Source of the DNA: Subdoligranulum sp.
GTDB taxonomy: Bacteria > Bacillota > Clostridia > Oscillospirales > Ruminococcaceae
Length of the DNA stretch: 64,000 bases
Direction of reading: 5' to 3'
Assembly: GCA_004555405.1 (NCBI GenBank)
Contig: SFIE01000007.1
Coordinates: forward strand, 1-64,000
Shown: one piece after another, positions 17,929-25,825 of the stretch
How the letters are laid out: the number at the start of each line of letters is the position of its first letter
Numbering within the stretch: position 1 is the first letter of the stretch
Translations under genes and position numbers: made by a program
Notes under the pieces: generated by a model
Databases searched by the model: none
Told to the model about the DNA's origin: nothing
What the model saw: the letters and a program-made list of their open reading frames with translations, nothing else

Positions 17929-19872
17929 TCAGGCAGCCGTTTTTTTGCGGCCCGGCAGCTGCAGCACGACCATTGCGGCCAGAATGCCCACGCCGATCAG
18001 GTCGGTCACGGCACCGGGGATCAGCATGGCCAGGCCGCCTGCTGCCAGCAGAATGCGCTCAAGGGCATTCAGATTGCGCAGCATATAGCCTTCCAGTGCG
18101 CTGGCAATGGCGATCATGCCGGCAAAGCTGGTGATGATGATCAGCACCACATCGATCGGTGTGGTATCAATAAACAGCATGGCGGGGTTCATGCAGAAGA
18201 TATAGGGCACCAGGAAAGCCGCAATGGCCAAACGGGTGGCGTTGAAAGCGGTTTTCATGGGGTCGCTCTTGGCAATGGCCGAGCCTGCATAGGCAGCCAG
18301 TGCCACGGGCGGGGTGATATCGGCCACAATGCCGAAGTAGAACACGAACATATTGGCGCAGATGGCGTTCAGGTGCATGCCGGTGGTCAGAATCGGCGCG
18401 CAGGTGGTGGCCATGATGATGTAGTTGGCGGTGGTGGGAACGCCCATGCCCAGCAGAATGCAGCACAGCATGGTGAGCACCAGAGCGATCATCAGCTGGC
18501 CGTTGGCAATGCCCACGATGGCGCTGATAAAGATCTGGCCAAGGCCGGTCATGGTGACAACGCCTGCAATGATGCCGGCAATGCCGCAGGCCACGGCAAT
18601 GCTCAGGGTGTTGCGGGCACCGGCTTCCAGCGCTTTGATAAGGCCCTGCAGATCCATGCGGTGTTCTTGATCCACCATGCTCACGGCAATGCACAGAAGG
18701 GTGGCAATAATGGCGCTGCGGCTCATGGTGAAGCCGCGAACGATCATAACCACCAGCACCACCAGGGGCAAAAGCAGATAGAACTTGGGCAGCAGGTTTT
18801 TAAACTTAGGCAGGCTTTCGCGGGGCAGGCCGCGCAGGCCCAAACGCTTTGCGCGGAAATGCACCATCAGGAAAATGCCGCCAAAGTACAAAATAGCGGG
18901 CAGAATGGCGCGCACAACGATATCGGCATAAGGCACGCCCACGATCTCGGCCATCAGAAAGGCCGCCGCACCCATGATGGGGGGCATGATCTGGCCGCCG
19001 GTAGAGCTGGCAGCTTCCACCGCACCGGCAAACTCGCCGGGATAGCCGGTTTTCTTCATCATGGGAATGGTCACCGAGCCGGTGGTAACGGTGTTGCCCA
19101 CCGAAGAGCCGGAAACCATGCCGCACAGTGCCGAGGAGATAACGGCCACCTTTGCAGGGCCGCCGGTAGAGCTGCCCGCCAGAGCGTTGGCGCAGGAAAT
19201 AAAGAAGTCGGCAATGCCGGTGGCTTCCAGAAAAGCGCCGAAAATAACAAACAGAACAATGTAGGTGCTGCACACGCCCACGGGAGTGCCGATCACGCCG
19301 GTGGTGGTGTAGAACAGGTTATAGATCACGATGCGCAGGCTCTTGCCCGCACCCAAAAAGGCATAGGCCACAAAGCATCCTGCCACCACCAGAATGGGAA
19401 TGCCGGTAACCCGGCGGCAGCACTCGGCCAGAATCAGAATGCCGATGATGCCCAAAACCTGCTCAAGCTGGCTGATACGGGTGGCGTGGTTGATGATGGT
19501 GCGGTAGTTGAACACATAATAAAAGAAACAGCCGCTGCCCATCAGGGCCAGAATGATATCATAGATGGGAACATGGTTCACCTTTTGCTTCATGCCCTTT
19601 TTGATGGGGAACAAAAGGAACACAAACAAAACCACAATGCCCAGAAACAGCGGGCGGCGAATGCGCTCGTCCCACACGGCAAACAGGTTCATGCAGATCA
19701 TGAACAGCGAGAATGCCGCCAGCAGCAGCTGGATCACTTTTGCGGGCTTTCCCTCCCACGGGCGCGTGTTGGATTCGCGGTCATACTTTTTCATAATGGC
19801 GTCCACATCGGCCTGCGTGCCCACATCGGCAGCCTGGCTTTCGGTGACGGCATTGGTTTTTTTCTCGTCCAA
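17929..19872 (-). CDS. TRAP transporter fused permease (TAXI type)
   Basis: 647 residues. The small (4-helix) and large (12-helix) TRAP membrane subunits are joined in one chain; the large-subunit part shows SGSSVGNTVTTGSVTIPMMK, GGQIMPPIMGAAAFLMAE and MGVPTTANYIIMATTCAP, typical of TRAP fused permeases. A hydrophilic 60-residue N-terminus precedes the first helix. With the TAXI-type binding protein (20562-21590) and the DUF1850 protein it forms a Na+- or H+-driven uptake system, probably for an organic acid. It is the last gene of the minus-strand operon, separated from DUF1850 by a MITE-like element. Confidence 0.93.
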   Translation of the reverse strand: MDEKKTNAVTESQAADVGTQADVDAIMKKYDRESNTRPWEGKPAKVIQLLLAAFSLFMICMNLFAVWDERIRRPLFLGIVVLFVFLLFPIKKGMKQKVNHVPIYDIILALMGSGCFFYYVFNYRTIINHATRISQLEQVLGIIGILILAECCRRVTGIPILVVAGCFVAYAFLGAGKSLRIVIYNLFYTTTGVIGTPVGVCSTYIVLFVIFGAFLEATGIADFFISCANALAGSSTGGPAKVAVISSALCGMVSGSSVGNTVTTGSVTIPMMKKTGYPGEFAGAVEAASSTGGQIMPPIMGAAAFLMAEIVGVPYADIVVRAILPAILYFGGIFLMVHFRAKRLGLRGLPRESLPKFKNLLPKFYLLLPLVVLVVMIVRGFTMSRSAIIATLLCIAVSMVDQEHRMDLQGLIKALEAGARNTLSIAVACGIAGIIAGVVTMTGLGQIFISAIVGIANGQLMIALVLTMLCCILLGMGVPTTANYIIMATTCAPILTTGMHLNAICANMFVFYFGIVADITPPVALAAYAGSAIAKSDPMKTAFNATRLAIAAFLVPYIFCMNPAMLFIDTTPIDVVLIIITSFAGMIAIASALEGYMLRNLNALERILLAAGGLAMLIPGAVTDLIGVGILAAMVVLQLPGRKKTAA

Positions 19873-19896
19873 CGCTAATTCCTCCTTTTTTCCTTA

Positions 19897-19975
19897 GGCA
19901 GCACCGCACAATTCCCGCCTGACGGCTCAAGCACCGCTCCGGCGGCTGCGGCACTTAGAATGATGCGGTATTGCC
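19897..19975 (-). mobile_element. MITE-like element, copy A (79 bp), inside the TRAP operon
   Basis: Read on the minus strand it starts GGCAATACCGCATCATTC and ends in the imperfect inverse (..GTGCGGTGCTGCC). Its first 27 bases are identical to those of copy B (57134-57292), and about 26 of its last 33 match. A 4-bp direct repeat CTTA flanks it on both sides (19893-19896 and 19976-19979), as expected for a target site duplication. The inside is much shorter than in copy B and encodes nothing. The element lies between the DUF1850 and permease genes and may affect their linkage. Confidence 0.8.
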
Positions 19976-20065
19976 CTTACTGCCTGCCCAAAGCCCATTG
20001 CTCCAAGATATGCTTGGTCCCCGGGGGCAGGCCTTTATCCATTCAGCGGGGTCCCGCTGGAATGT

Positions 20066-20605
20066 TCAAAACCAGAAATGCTCGCAGTGAAAGCTCACCA
20101 CGGCATTTTTTCCGCACAGATCCCGCAGACTGATCTGCTGGCCGCCGTTCACCACCAGCCAGTGGTCCGACACGGTGCCCACAATGTATTGCAGGTGATC
20201 CATGCGTTTGTGGAATCCGGTCACGATCATGCTTCCGTCGTCGCCGTAGGTCAGTTCCTGCCCCGGTTCGATCTCGGTCTGTACACCGGCGCCAAAGCCG
20301 TAGTAGATCGTTTTTTCCACATAAATTTGGTGATCCTGGATCTGATAACAATCGGTAAGCGGGCTTTTATTCACCGAATGAATAAACTCCACGCTGAACC
20401 ATTCGCCGTTTTGTATGGGATAGCGGGCATACAGCTCTCCGTTTGTATCGCGCAGCGTTAAATACCATCCGCTGCGGCTCCATACCAAAAAGGCGGCTGC
20501 AACCGCCAGGAGCGTGATTGCAGCCGCCGCAAGTATTGCTTTTTTGCCGGGGCGCAGCTGATCAGTCAACCTTGATGCCCTGCTCAGCATAGTACTTGGC
20601 AGCAC
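20066..20605 (-). CDS. DUF1850 family protein of the TAXI-TRAP operon
   Basis: Up to 179 residues. One membrane anchor (KKAILAAAAITLLAVAAAFL) precedes an extracytoplasmic domain with YPIQNGEWFSVEFIHSVNKS and a run of short strands, the DUF1850 pattern. Such proteins sit beside TAXI-TRAP transporters and are presumed accessory; no function is proven. The frame overlaps the 3' end of the binding-protein gene by 44 bp. The start is uncertain: ATG 20605, ATG 20590 or TTG 20569 (which overlaps the upstream stop and has an AGGG motif before it) are possible. Confidence 0.8.
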   Translation of the reverse strand: MLPSTMLSRASRLTDQLRPGKKAILAAAAITLLAVAAAFLVWSRSGWYLTLRDTNGELYARYPIQNGEWFSVEFIHSVNKSPLTDCYQIQDHQIYVEKTIYYGFGAGVQTEIEPGQELTYGDDGSMIVTGFHKRMDHLQYIVGTVSDHWLVVNGGQQISLRDLCGKNAVVSFHCEHFWF

Positions 20606-21590
20606 CGCTGTGGAAAGGCACGCTCATGCCCTTAACGGCATCCTCGAGGTTCAGCAGCTCAAACTTTGCATGGCCTGCTGCCAGCTCGGGCTGGTTGTCA
20701 AACAGGGCCTTGGTCAGCTCGTAAACCGCATCCTCGGAAACACTGTTGGAAGCGATCAGAGTAGCGCGAACGGAAACGGTGGTGGCATCCTCGTCCAGAC
20801 CGGCATAGGTGCCTGCGGGGATCACAGTTTCGGTGTAGAAGTTGTAGGTGCTCTGCAGCTTGGCAATATGCTCAGCATCCAGCTGAACCAGACTTACAGG
20901 CTTGCTGGTGGCCAGGTCAACAACGGCGGTGGTGGGTGCGCCTGCAACCACGAATGCAGCGTCGATCTTGCCATCCTTCAGGCTGTCGGCAGAATCGCCA
21001 AAGCCTGCGTTTACAACCTTGATATCCTCGAAGCTCAGATCATAAGCTTCCAGAACCTGCTTTGCGTTGAACTCAACGCCGGAGCCTGCATCGCCAACGG
21101 AAACGGTTTTGCCCTTCAGGTCAGCCACAGTCTTGATGCTGGGATCGCAGGTGATGATCTGCACGGTCTCATCGTACAGGCCGGCGATCACAGAGAAGCT
21201 TTCGATCTTGCCCACATCCTCAAACAGATCGGTGCCGGTGTAGGCATAATACATAACGTCGTTCTGCACGGTGGCCAGCTGAGAAACGCCATCGTCCACA
21301 TCCAGAATGTTTGCCTTGGAAGCGCCGGTAGAGGTAACGGTCAGGTTCGATTTTTCCAGCTTGTCGTTCAGCACGGTGGCCATCACGCCGCCCACTGCAT
21401 AGTAGGTGCCGGTGGTGCCGCCGGTGCCCAAAACAAGCTGCTCTTTATCACCGGTTGCTGCAGGTGCAGGCGCTGCTGTGGAAGCAGCGCCGGAAGCTGC
21501 GGGTGCAGCAGAAGAAACGGTGGAACCGCCGCAGGCTGCCAAAGAGGTTGCCATTGCGCCGGCGAGTGCAAGTGCGACAAACTTTTTCAT
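20562..21590 (-). CDS. TAXI family TRAP transporter solute-binding lipoprotein
   Basis: 342 residues. Signal peptide with lipobox SLAAC, lipidated Cys20, then an Ala/Ser/Pro-rich linker to about residue 48. The body matches TAXI binding proteins: LVLGTGGTTGTYYAVGG at the start of the domain, GASKANILDVDDGVSQLATVQND, and DLKGKTVSVGDAGSGVEFNAKQ. It captures the substrate outside the cell and hands it to the fused permease. First gene of the minus-strand TRAP operon, with GAGG nine bases before the ATG. The 252-bp AT-rich gap upstream should hold the promoter; I could not pick one with confidence. Confidence 0.95.
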   Translation of the reverse strand: MKKFVALALAGAMATSLAACGGSTVSSAAPAASGAASTAAPAPAATGDKEQLVLGTGGTTGTYYAVGGVMATVLNDKLEKSNLTVTSTGASKANILDVDDGVSQLATVQNDVMYYAYTGTDLFEDVGKIESFSVIAGLYDETVQIITCDPSIKTVADLKGKTVSVGDAGSGVEFNAKQVLEAYDLSFEDIKVVNAGFGDSADSLKDGKIDAAFVVAGAPTTAVVDLATSKPVSLVQLDAEHIAKLQSTYNFYTETVIPAGTYAGLDEDATTVSVRATLIASNSVSEDAVYELTKALFDNQPELAAGHAKFELLNLEDAVKGMSVPFHSGAAKYYAEQGIKVD

Positions 21591-21842
21591 GGTGATCTAC
21601 CTCATTTCCTCATTTATGGATTTTTGTACCGCAGCAGTGCGCCGCGGAACCCTCATACTCCACGCGGGAAATCACAGAACCTACCGTGTGGTCTGGTTTT
21701 AGCGTGTTCCCCACGCAGGTACAAGATCGAAAATTTATTTTTCTCTTTTTATTTCCAAAATTTTTTAAAATCTATTTGTGTGACTTGCTGATTTAGTTTA
21801 TTTTTTTCGATAGATTCTGCCTTTTGCGTAAAAGTGCAGAAC

Positions 21843-22472
21843 TCAATCCACCGGCCACTCCCCGGCAGTTTCGGCCAGTGCTGCCGCCTCGGCGGCTTCG
21901 GCCTCCTCGTCGCCAATGTCTGCACTTACGATTTCTGCTTCCTCCTCCGGTGCGGCTGCGGCGGCCTCCTCCCCCTGCTGCAGCGCGGCCTCGGCCATGG
22001 TCTGCCGGGCCGACTCCACGCCCGTCACCTCGCCGCCGGGCTGCGTGAGCAGATACACCCCCACCGGCTTTTCTTTATACAGCAGCAGCACGCCGTAGGT
22101 CTGCCCCTCTGCGCCGGAAAGTGCCGGGCACAGCAGAGTCCATTTTTCCACCTTGCGCCCTTTGTATTTTTCCAGACTCAGCCCGCTTTCGGCGATCACG
22201 CCGTTAAAGGCGCGAAAACTATCGTCCCATTTGCGGGGGATCTTCACGCGGTCGGCTGCCGCCGTGGTCACATCCACCTCCATGCCCAGCCCCGTAAAAT
22301 ACTCGGCCATTTCCTGCACCGAGCCAATGCGCGCCTGCGCAGATGCCCCGGTGGTCACGGTGCCGCCGCCCAGCCGGTCGGCTGCCGCCAGCACCCCCGC
22401 AATACACGCCATACAGGCAATGGCCGCCCCTGCCCGGCGCAAAGCGTTTTTTCCCATGGTAAGCACAAACAT
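21843..22472 (-). CDS. Membrane-anchored DUF4830-like protein
   Basis: 209 residues. A single N-terminal hydrophobic segment (AGAAIACMACIAGVLAAA) is followed by a domain with YFTGLGMEVDVTTAAADRVKIP, FNGVIAESGLSLEKYKGRKV and GVYLLTQPGGEV, which resembles DUF4830. The last 45 residues are strongly acidic and Ala/Glu-rich. The domain probably faces outward. It is divergent from the neighbouring response regulator and its function is unknown. Confidence 0.6.
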   Translation of the reverse strand: MFVLTMGKNALRRAGAAIACMACIAGVLAAADRLGGGTVTTGASAQARIGSVQEMAEYFTGLGMEVDVTTAAADRVKIPRKWDDSFRAFNGVIAESGLSLEKYKGRKVEKWTLLCPALSGAEGQTYGVLLLYKEKPVGVYLLTQPGGEVTGVESARQTMAEAALQQGEEAAAAAPEEEAEIVSADIGDEEAEAAEAAALAETAGEWPVD

Positions 22473-22716
22473 ATCCTGCCTCCTGTTCCGGCAGGGCCAG
22501 CCTGCCGATGGTTACATGATCCGTTATATGCTATGCATTTTTTCTTGCTCCCATGCCCCCCGAGGGAGTAAAATAAAGGCAGCAGCACCCCAAACGCTGC
22601 AATTTTCACATTTTTCCCATGATTGTGTGCTATCATCACAAAATAAAATTCTGCGCTGGCCCACACAGCGCTGCGCCGAAATATACAATTTGTATTATAT
22701 AGGGAGGATATACACT

Positions 22717-23406
22717 ATGGCCACCATTCTGATCGTTGACGATGAGCAGCGCATTCGCGAACTGATCCGCGAGCATCTGGAATTTGCCGGCTTCACCTGC
22801 CGCGAAGCAAGTGATGGCAGCGCCGCCCTGACCGCCCTTGGCTCTGAAGGGGCTGACCTGGTGATTTTGGATATTATGATGCCTTTTATGGACGGCATGA
22901 CCTGCCTGCGCGAAATGCGCGCACGCCATATCCAAACCCCCGTGATCATGCTCACCGCCCGCGGCGAGGAATATGACAAGCTTGCCGGGCTGGAATGCGG
23001 TGCCGATGACTATGTGGTAAAGCCCTTCAGCCCGCGTGAGCTTGTGGCCCGGGTAAAGGCCGTGCTCTCCCGCACCATGCCCAAAGCTTCCGAAAGCGGC
23101 GACCGATTTGTATTCGGCAAGCTGAGCATCGACACTGCCAGCCACACCGTACACGTGGCCGGAAAAGAAGTGGCGCTCACCCCCAAGGAATTCGATCTGC
23201 TGGTGTATCTGGCCACCAACAAGGGGCTGGCGCTGAGCCGCGAAAAAATTTTGCAGAATGTGTGGCATTATGACTATTTTGTCGAGGACCGCACCGTGGA
23301 CACCCATGTAAAGATGCTGCGCAGCCATTTGGGCGAATGCCGCGGCTATATCACCACCGTGTGGGGCATCGGTTATAAGTTTGACCCCAACGCCGAGGCC
23401 GAATAA
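22717..23406 (+). CDS. OmpR/PhoB-family response regulator
   Basis: 229 residues. The receiver domain has the acidic pair Asp8-Asp9, phosphoacceptor Asp52 (VILDIMMP), Thr80 and Lys102 (VVKPFSPRE). The C-terminal winged helix carries VALTPKEFDLLVYLATN and DTHVKMLRSHLGE with a GIGYKF wing. The ATG at 22717 has AGGGAGG upstream; the longer upstream open frame is not coding. It is followed 11 bp later by its histidine kinase. The 244-bp gap upstream contains an AT-rich inverted sequence (ATACAATTTGTAT, near 22683) that may belong to the promoter. Confidence 0.97.
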   Translation: MATILIVDDEQRIRELIREHLEFAGFTCREASDGSAALTALGSEGADLVILDIMMPFMDGMTCLREMRARHIQTPVIMLTARGEEYDKLAGLECGADDYVVKPFSPRELVARVKAVLSRTMPKASESGDRFVFGKLSIDTASHTVHVAGKEVALTPKEFDLLVYLATNKGLALSREKILQNVWHYDYFVEDRTVDTHVKMLRSHLGECRGYITTVWGIGYKFDPNAEAE

Positions 23407-23417
23407 GGAAGCGCACT

Positions 23418-24989
23418 ATGTCTACTCCACTATACCGCCGCACCCCGGCCGCCGAGCGCAGGCTCAGTATGCGCGCCCGCCTTACCGTGTTTTTGTGCGG
23501 CATGACCGCTCTTATTCTTTTGCTGGTGTGGGGGCTCACCACCTTTCTTCTGCAGCCCCGCTACAATCGCTTTATCCGCACCCAGCTGAGCCAAAAGGCC
23601 GACACTCTGGTGAGCATGATTGATTCCTCGCCCGAGCCCATCAGCGAGCGCACCTTCTGGAAATTAAAGCTCAACCCGGAATTCTGGGAGCAGGTGAACA
23701 TCGCCATGAACGACGGCACGCTGGATGTGACCAACACCTGCGTGGAGGTGAGCGATGTCAGCCTGCAATATGTAAACTATGCCGAAAACCTGTATCCCTG
23801 CCTTGTACACGAAAACCGCCCCGCCGTGGGCTGGAGCACCAGCAATCTGACCGACCGCGACACCGATGTGGCCGTGAAGCTGCGCGAGGCCGTGTTTGAC
23901 AAGGGCGAGCTGTATGAGATCGTAAGCACCAGCAGCGATGCCGCCCAGATGGTGGTAGGCCGCCTGAGCGCCGACAGGCAGTATGCCGTGCTGGTAAGCA
24001 CCAACCTGCATCAGATCCGCATTGCGGGCATGGTGATGAACCAGCTTCTGCCTGTCATTTTGGGGCTGGTGCTTCTGATTAGCCTGGCGGCCAGCATCTG
24101 GTTCGGCGATTGGTTCACCCAGCCCATCAGCGAGCTTTCCGCCGCTGCACGCCGCATTGCCAAGGGCGATTACTCCGCCCGCGTAAGCCGCTCCGGGCAG
24201 GACGAAATGGGCCAGCTGGCACAGGATTTCAACCACATGGCCGCCGAGGTGGAGCGCACCAGCCAGCTGCAGCAGGAGCTTTTGGCCAATGTGAGCCATG
24301 ATCTTCGCACCCCGCTGACCCTGATCAAGGGCTATGCGGAAACCATTCGCGACCTGACCGGCAACAGCGCCGAGCGCCGCAACGCCCAGCTGGGCATTAT
24401 CATTGACGAAACCAACCGCCTGAGCGGCCTTGTAAACAGCGTGATGGAGCTCAGCCGCGTGCGCAGCGGCAGCCAGAAGCCCCAGCTGGTGGAATTTGAT
24501 ATGGCCCAGCTGTGCAGCGAGGTGGCCGAGCGCTACGAGGCCGTGTGTGCGCAAAACGGCTGGACGCTGGAGGTGCAGGCCGACGATGTGTGCCCCGTGC
24601 AGGCCGACCCTGCCATGATGGAGCGCGTTTTGCACAATCTTTTGGGCAACGCCAGCCATCATCTGGGTGCTGACGGCTGGTTTGCCGTGCGCTGCCTGCC
24701 CACCCCCCGGGGCTGCCGCGTAGAAGTGCAGGACCATGGCCCCGGCATTGCCGCCGACGATCTGCCCCGCATTTTTGACCGCTACTACCGCAGCCGCAGC
24801 GACAGCGGCAAAACCGGCACCGGGCTGGGGCTTTCCATCACCAAGGCCATTCTGCAAAGCCACAGCGCCGATTTCGGCGTGGACAGCACCTTGGGCCGCG
24901 GCGCCACCTTCTGGTTCGTTCTTTCCTCCCCCGCCGCCAAGCCTGCCGCAAAGCTGCCCGCCCCCGGCAAGGGCGGCGCGCCCTCGTGA
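23418..24989 (+). CDS. Sensor histidine kinase
   Basis: 523 residues. Two membrane helices (about residues 20-45 and 205-230) bracket an extracytoplasmic sensor of about 160 residues. HAMP, HisKA with NVSHDLRTPLT (His294), N-box NLLGNASHH, G1 box DHGPGIAADDLP and TGLGLSI follow. The last 20 residues are Pro/Ala/Lys-rich. It is co-transcribed with the response regulator at 22717. The signal is not evident from the sequence; the adjacent divergent DUF4830-like protein could be a partner or target. Confidence 0.96.
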   Translation: MSTPLYRRTPAAERRLSMRARLTVFLCGMTALILLLVWGLTTFLLQPRYNRFIRTQLSQKADTLVSMIDSSPEPISERTFWKLKLNPEFWEQVNIAMNDGTLDVTNTCVEVSDVSLQYVNYAENLYPCLVHENRPAVGWSTSNLTDRDTDVAVKLREAVFDKGELYEIVSTSSDAAQMVVGRLSADRQYAVLVSTNLHQIRIAGMVMNQLLPVILGLVLLISLAASIWFGDWFTQPISELSAAARRIAKGDYSARVSRSGQDEMGQLAQDFNHMAAEVERTSQLQQELLANVSHDLRTPLTLIKGYAETIRDLTGNSAERRNAQLGIIIDETNRLSGLVNSVMELSRVRSGSQKPQLVEFDMAQLCSEVAERYEAVCAQNGWTLEVQADDVCPVQADPAMMERVLHNLLGNASHHLGADGWFAVRCLPTPRGCRVEVQDHGPGIAADDLPRIFDRYYRSRSDSGKTGTGLGLSITKAILQSHSADFGVDSTLGRGATFWFVLSSPAAKPAAKLPAPGKGGAPS

Positions 24990-25028
24990 GCGCACCGCGC
25001 AAAGCTTGGGCAACGCCGCATAATTTCC

Positions 25029-25067
25029 GCCGCCCCAAAGTGAGCAATCACTTTGGGGCGGCTTTTT
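25029..25067 (+). terminator. Terminator of the two-component operon
   Basis: A perfect 15-bp stem (25029-25043 with 25048-25062) with loop GCAA and five T. The stretch 25068-25310 is AT-rich and holds no gene that I can support. Confidence 0.95.
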
Positions 25068-25310
25068 GTATATCGATCTGAATCGGGATCATTCTTTATT
25101 ATATAGAAGCCGCCTGCACAGTGCCTTTGCGCTGTTCGTCAATTTTTTTCTGCGTTTTCAAAAGTGTTTTCTGCCGCCGAGCGCCGTTTTGAAAAGTATT
25201 CTTGCGGCAAAACCGATAAATTGTTTCCAAAACGCTCGAATTTGTTCATAAAATTGTAAAATCTGTTACAGCATGGCCTATCGTGTTACTAAAATTTTGT
25301 GTAATCTGTC

Positions 25311-25339
25311 TTGTTTTTTGCTTTTCTTTGTGGGATAAT
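25311..25339 (+). promoter_or_regulatory. Promoter of the V/A-ATPase operon
   Basis: TTGTTT (25311-25316), 17-bp spacer, GATAAT (25334-25339). It would give a leader of about 140 nt. Confidence 0.6.
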
Positions 25340-25373
25340 AAAATCAGCGAAGAGCTGAAGGAGAATTCCGGAG

Positions 25374-25445
25374 AAAGGCGGCTTGGCGGAGAAGCAAGGG
25401 GGTTTTGTGCCCGGCTTCCGGCACAACAGCCGCCTTTATATTTTT
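25374..25445 (+). promoter_or_regulatory. Terminator-like structure in the leader of the V/A-ATPase operon
   Basis: AAAGGCGGCT (25374-25383) pairs with AGCCGCCTTT (25428-25437), followed by ATA and five T. An inner hairpin GTGCCCGG-CTT-CCGGCAC lies within the loop. It stands between the predicted promoter and the first gene, so it may be an attenuator. No known riboswitch is recognised. Confidence 0.55.
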
Positions 25446-25488
25446 CGGAGATCTTCGATCGAATTTTATAGAAAACGGTGGTGAGATC

Positions 25489-25800
25489 ATGATTCAGGAA
25501 ACCCTTGAAGCTGTACGCCGGGCCGAGCGTGAAGCGCAAACCACGGAAAAGCAGGCCGCCGAGCAGGCACAAAGCCTTGCCGCACAGGCCAAAGCCGATG
25601 CCCGCGCACAGGCAGACCAAAAGATCGCGCAGGCCAAAGCCCAGGCCGAGCGGGCCCTGGCCGAGGCCAAAGCACAGGGCGAGGCGCAGGCCGCCCAGGC
25701 GGCGCAGGCTGCCCAGGCCGAGCTTGCCGCCCTGCGCGAAACGGCGCAAAGCCGCCAGCCTCAGGCTGTGGAACAGCTGATCCGCCGCCTGCTGGGCTAA
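25489..25800 (+). CDS. V/A-type ATPase subunit G/H (peripheral stalk)
   Basis: 103 residues, Ala/Gln/Glu-rich and almost wholly coiled coil, with VEQLIRRLLG at the end. This is the size, composition and operon position of the AhaH/NtpG-type stalk subunit that pairs with subunit E. The ATG at 25489 follows GGTGGTGAG. Similarity is judged mainly on position and coiled-coil pattern, as this subunit is poorly conserved. Confidence 0.85.
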   Translation: MIQETLEAVRRAEREAQTTEKQAAEQAQSLAAQAKADARAQADQKIAQAKAQAERALAEAKAQGEAQAAQAAQAAQAELAALRETAQSRQPQAVEQLIRRLLG

Positions 25801-25825
25801 GCCGCACGGAAAGGAGGAAACGCCT

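Noticed and set aside
22153..22716. Extended N-terminus of the response regulator
   Set aside because: The upstream part of the open frame overlaps the minus-strand DUF4830-like gene and lacks conservation; the ATG at 22717 has a strong ribosome binding site and gives the exact family length.
25066..25251. Small 61-residue open frame in the gap before the ATPase operon
   Set aside because: No ribosome binding site, no conserved motif, and it begins at the previous terminator's T-run.
25374..25445. Named riboswitch upstream of the ATPase operon
   Set aside because: The hairpins fit an attenuator but I could not match a known aptamer by eye; kept only as an unnamed regulatory structure.
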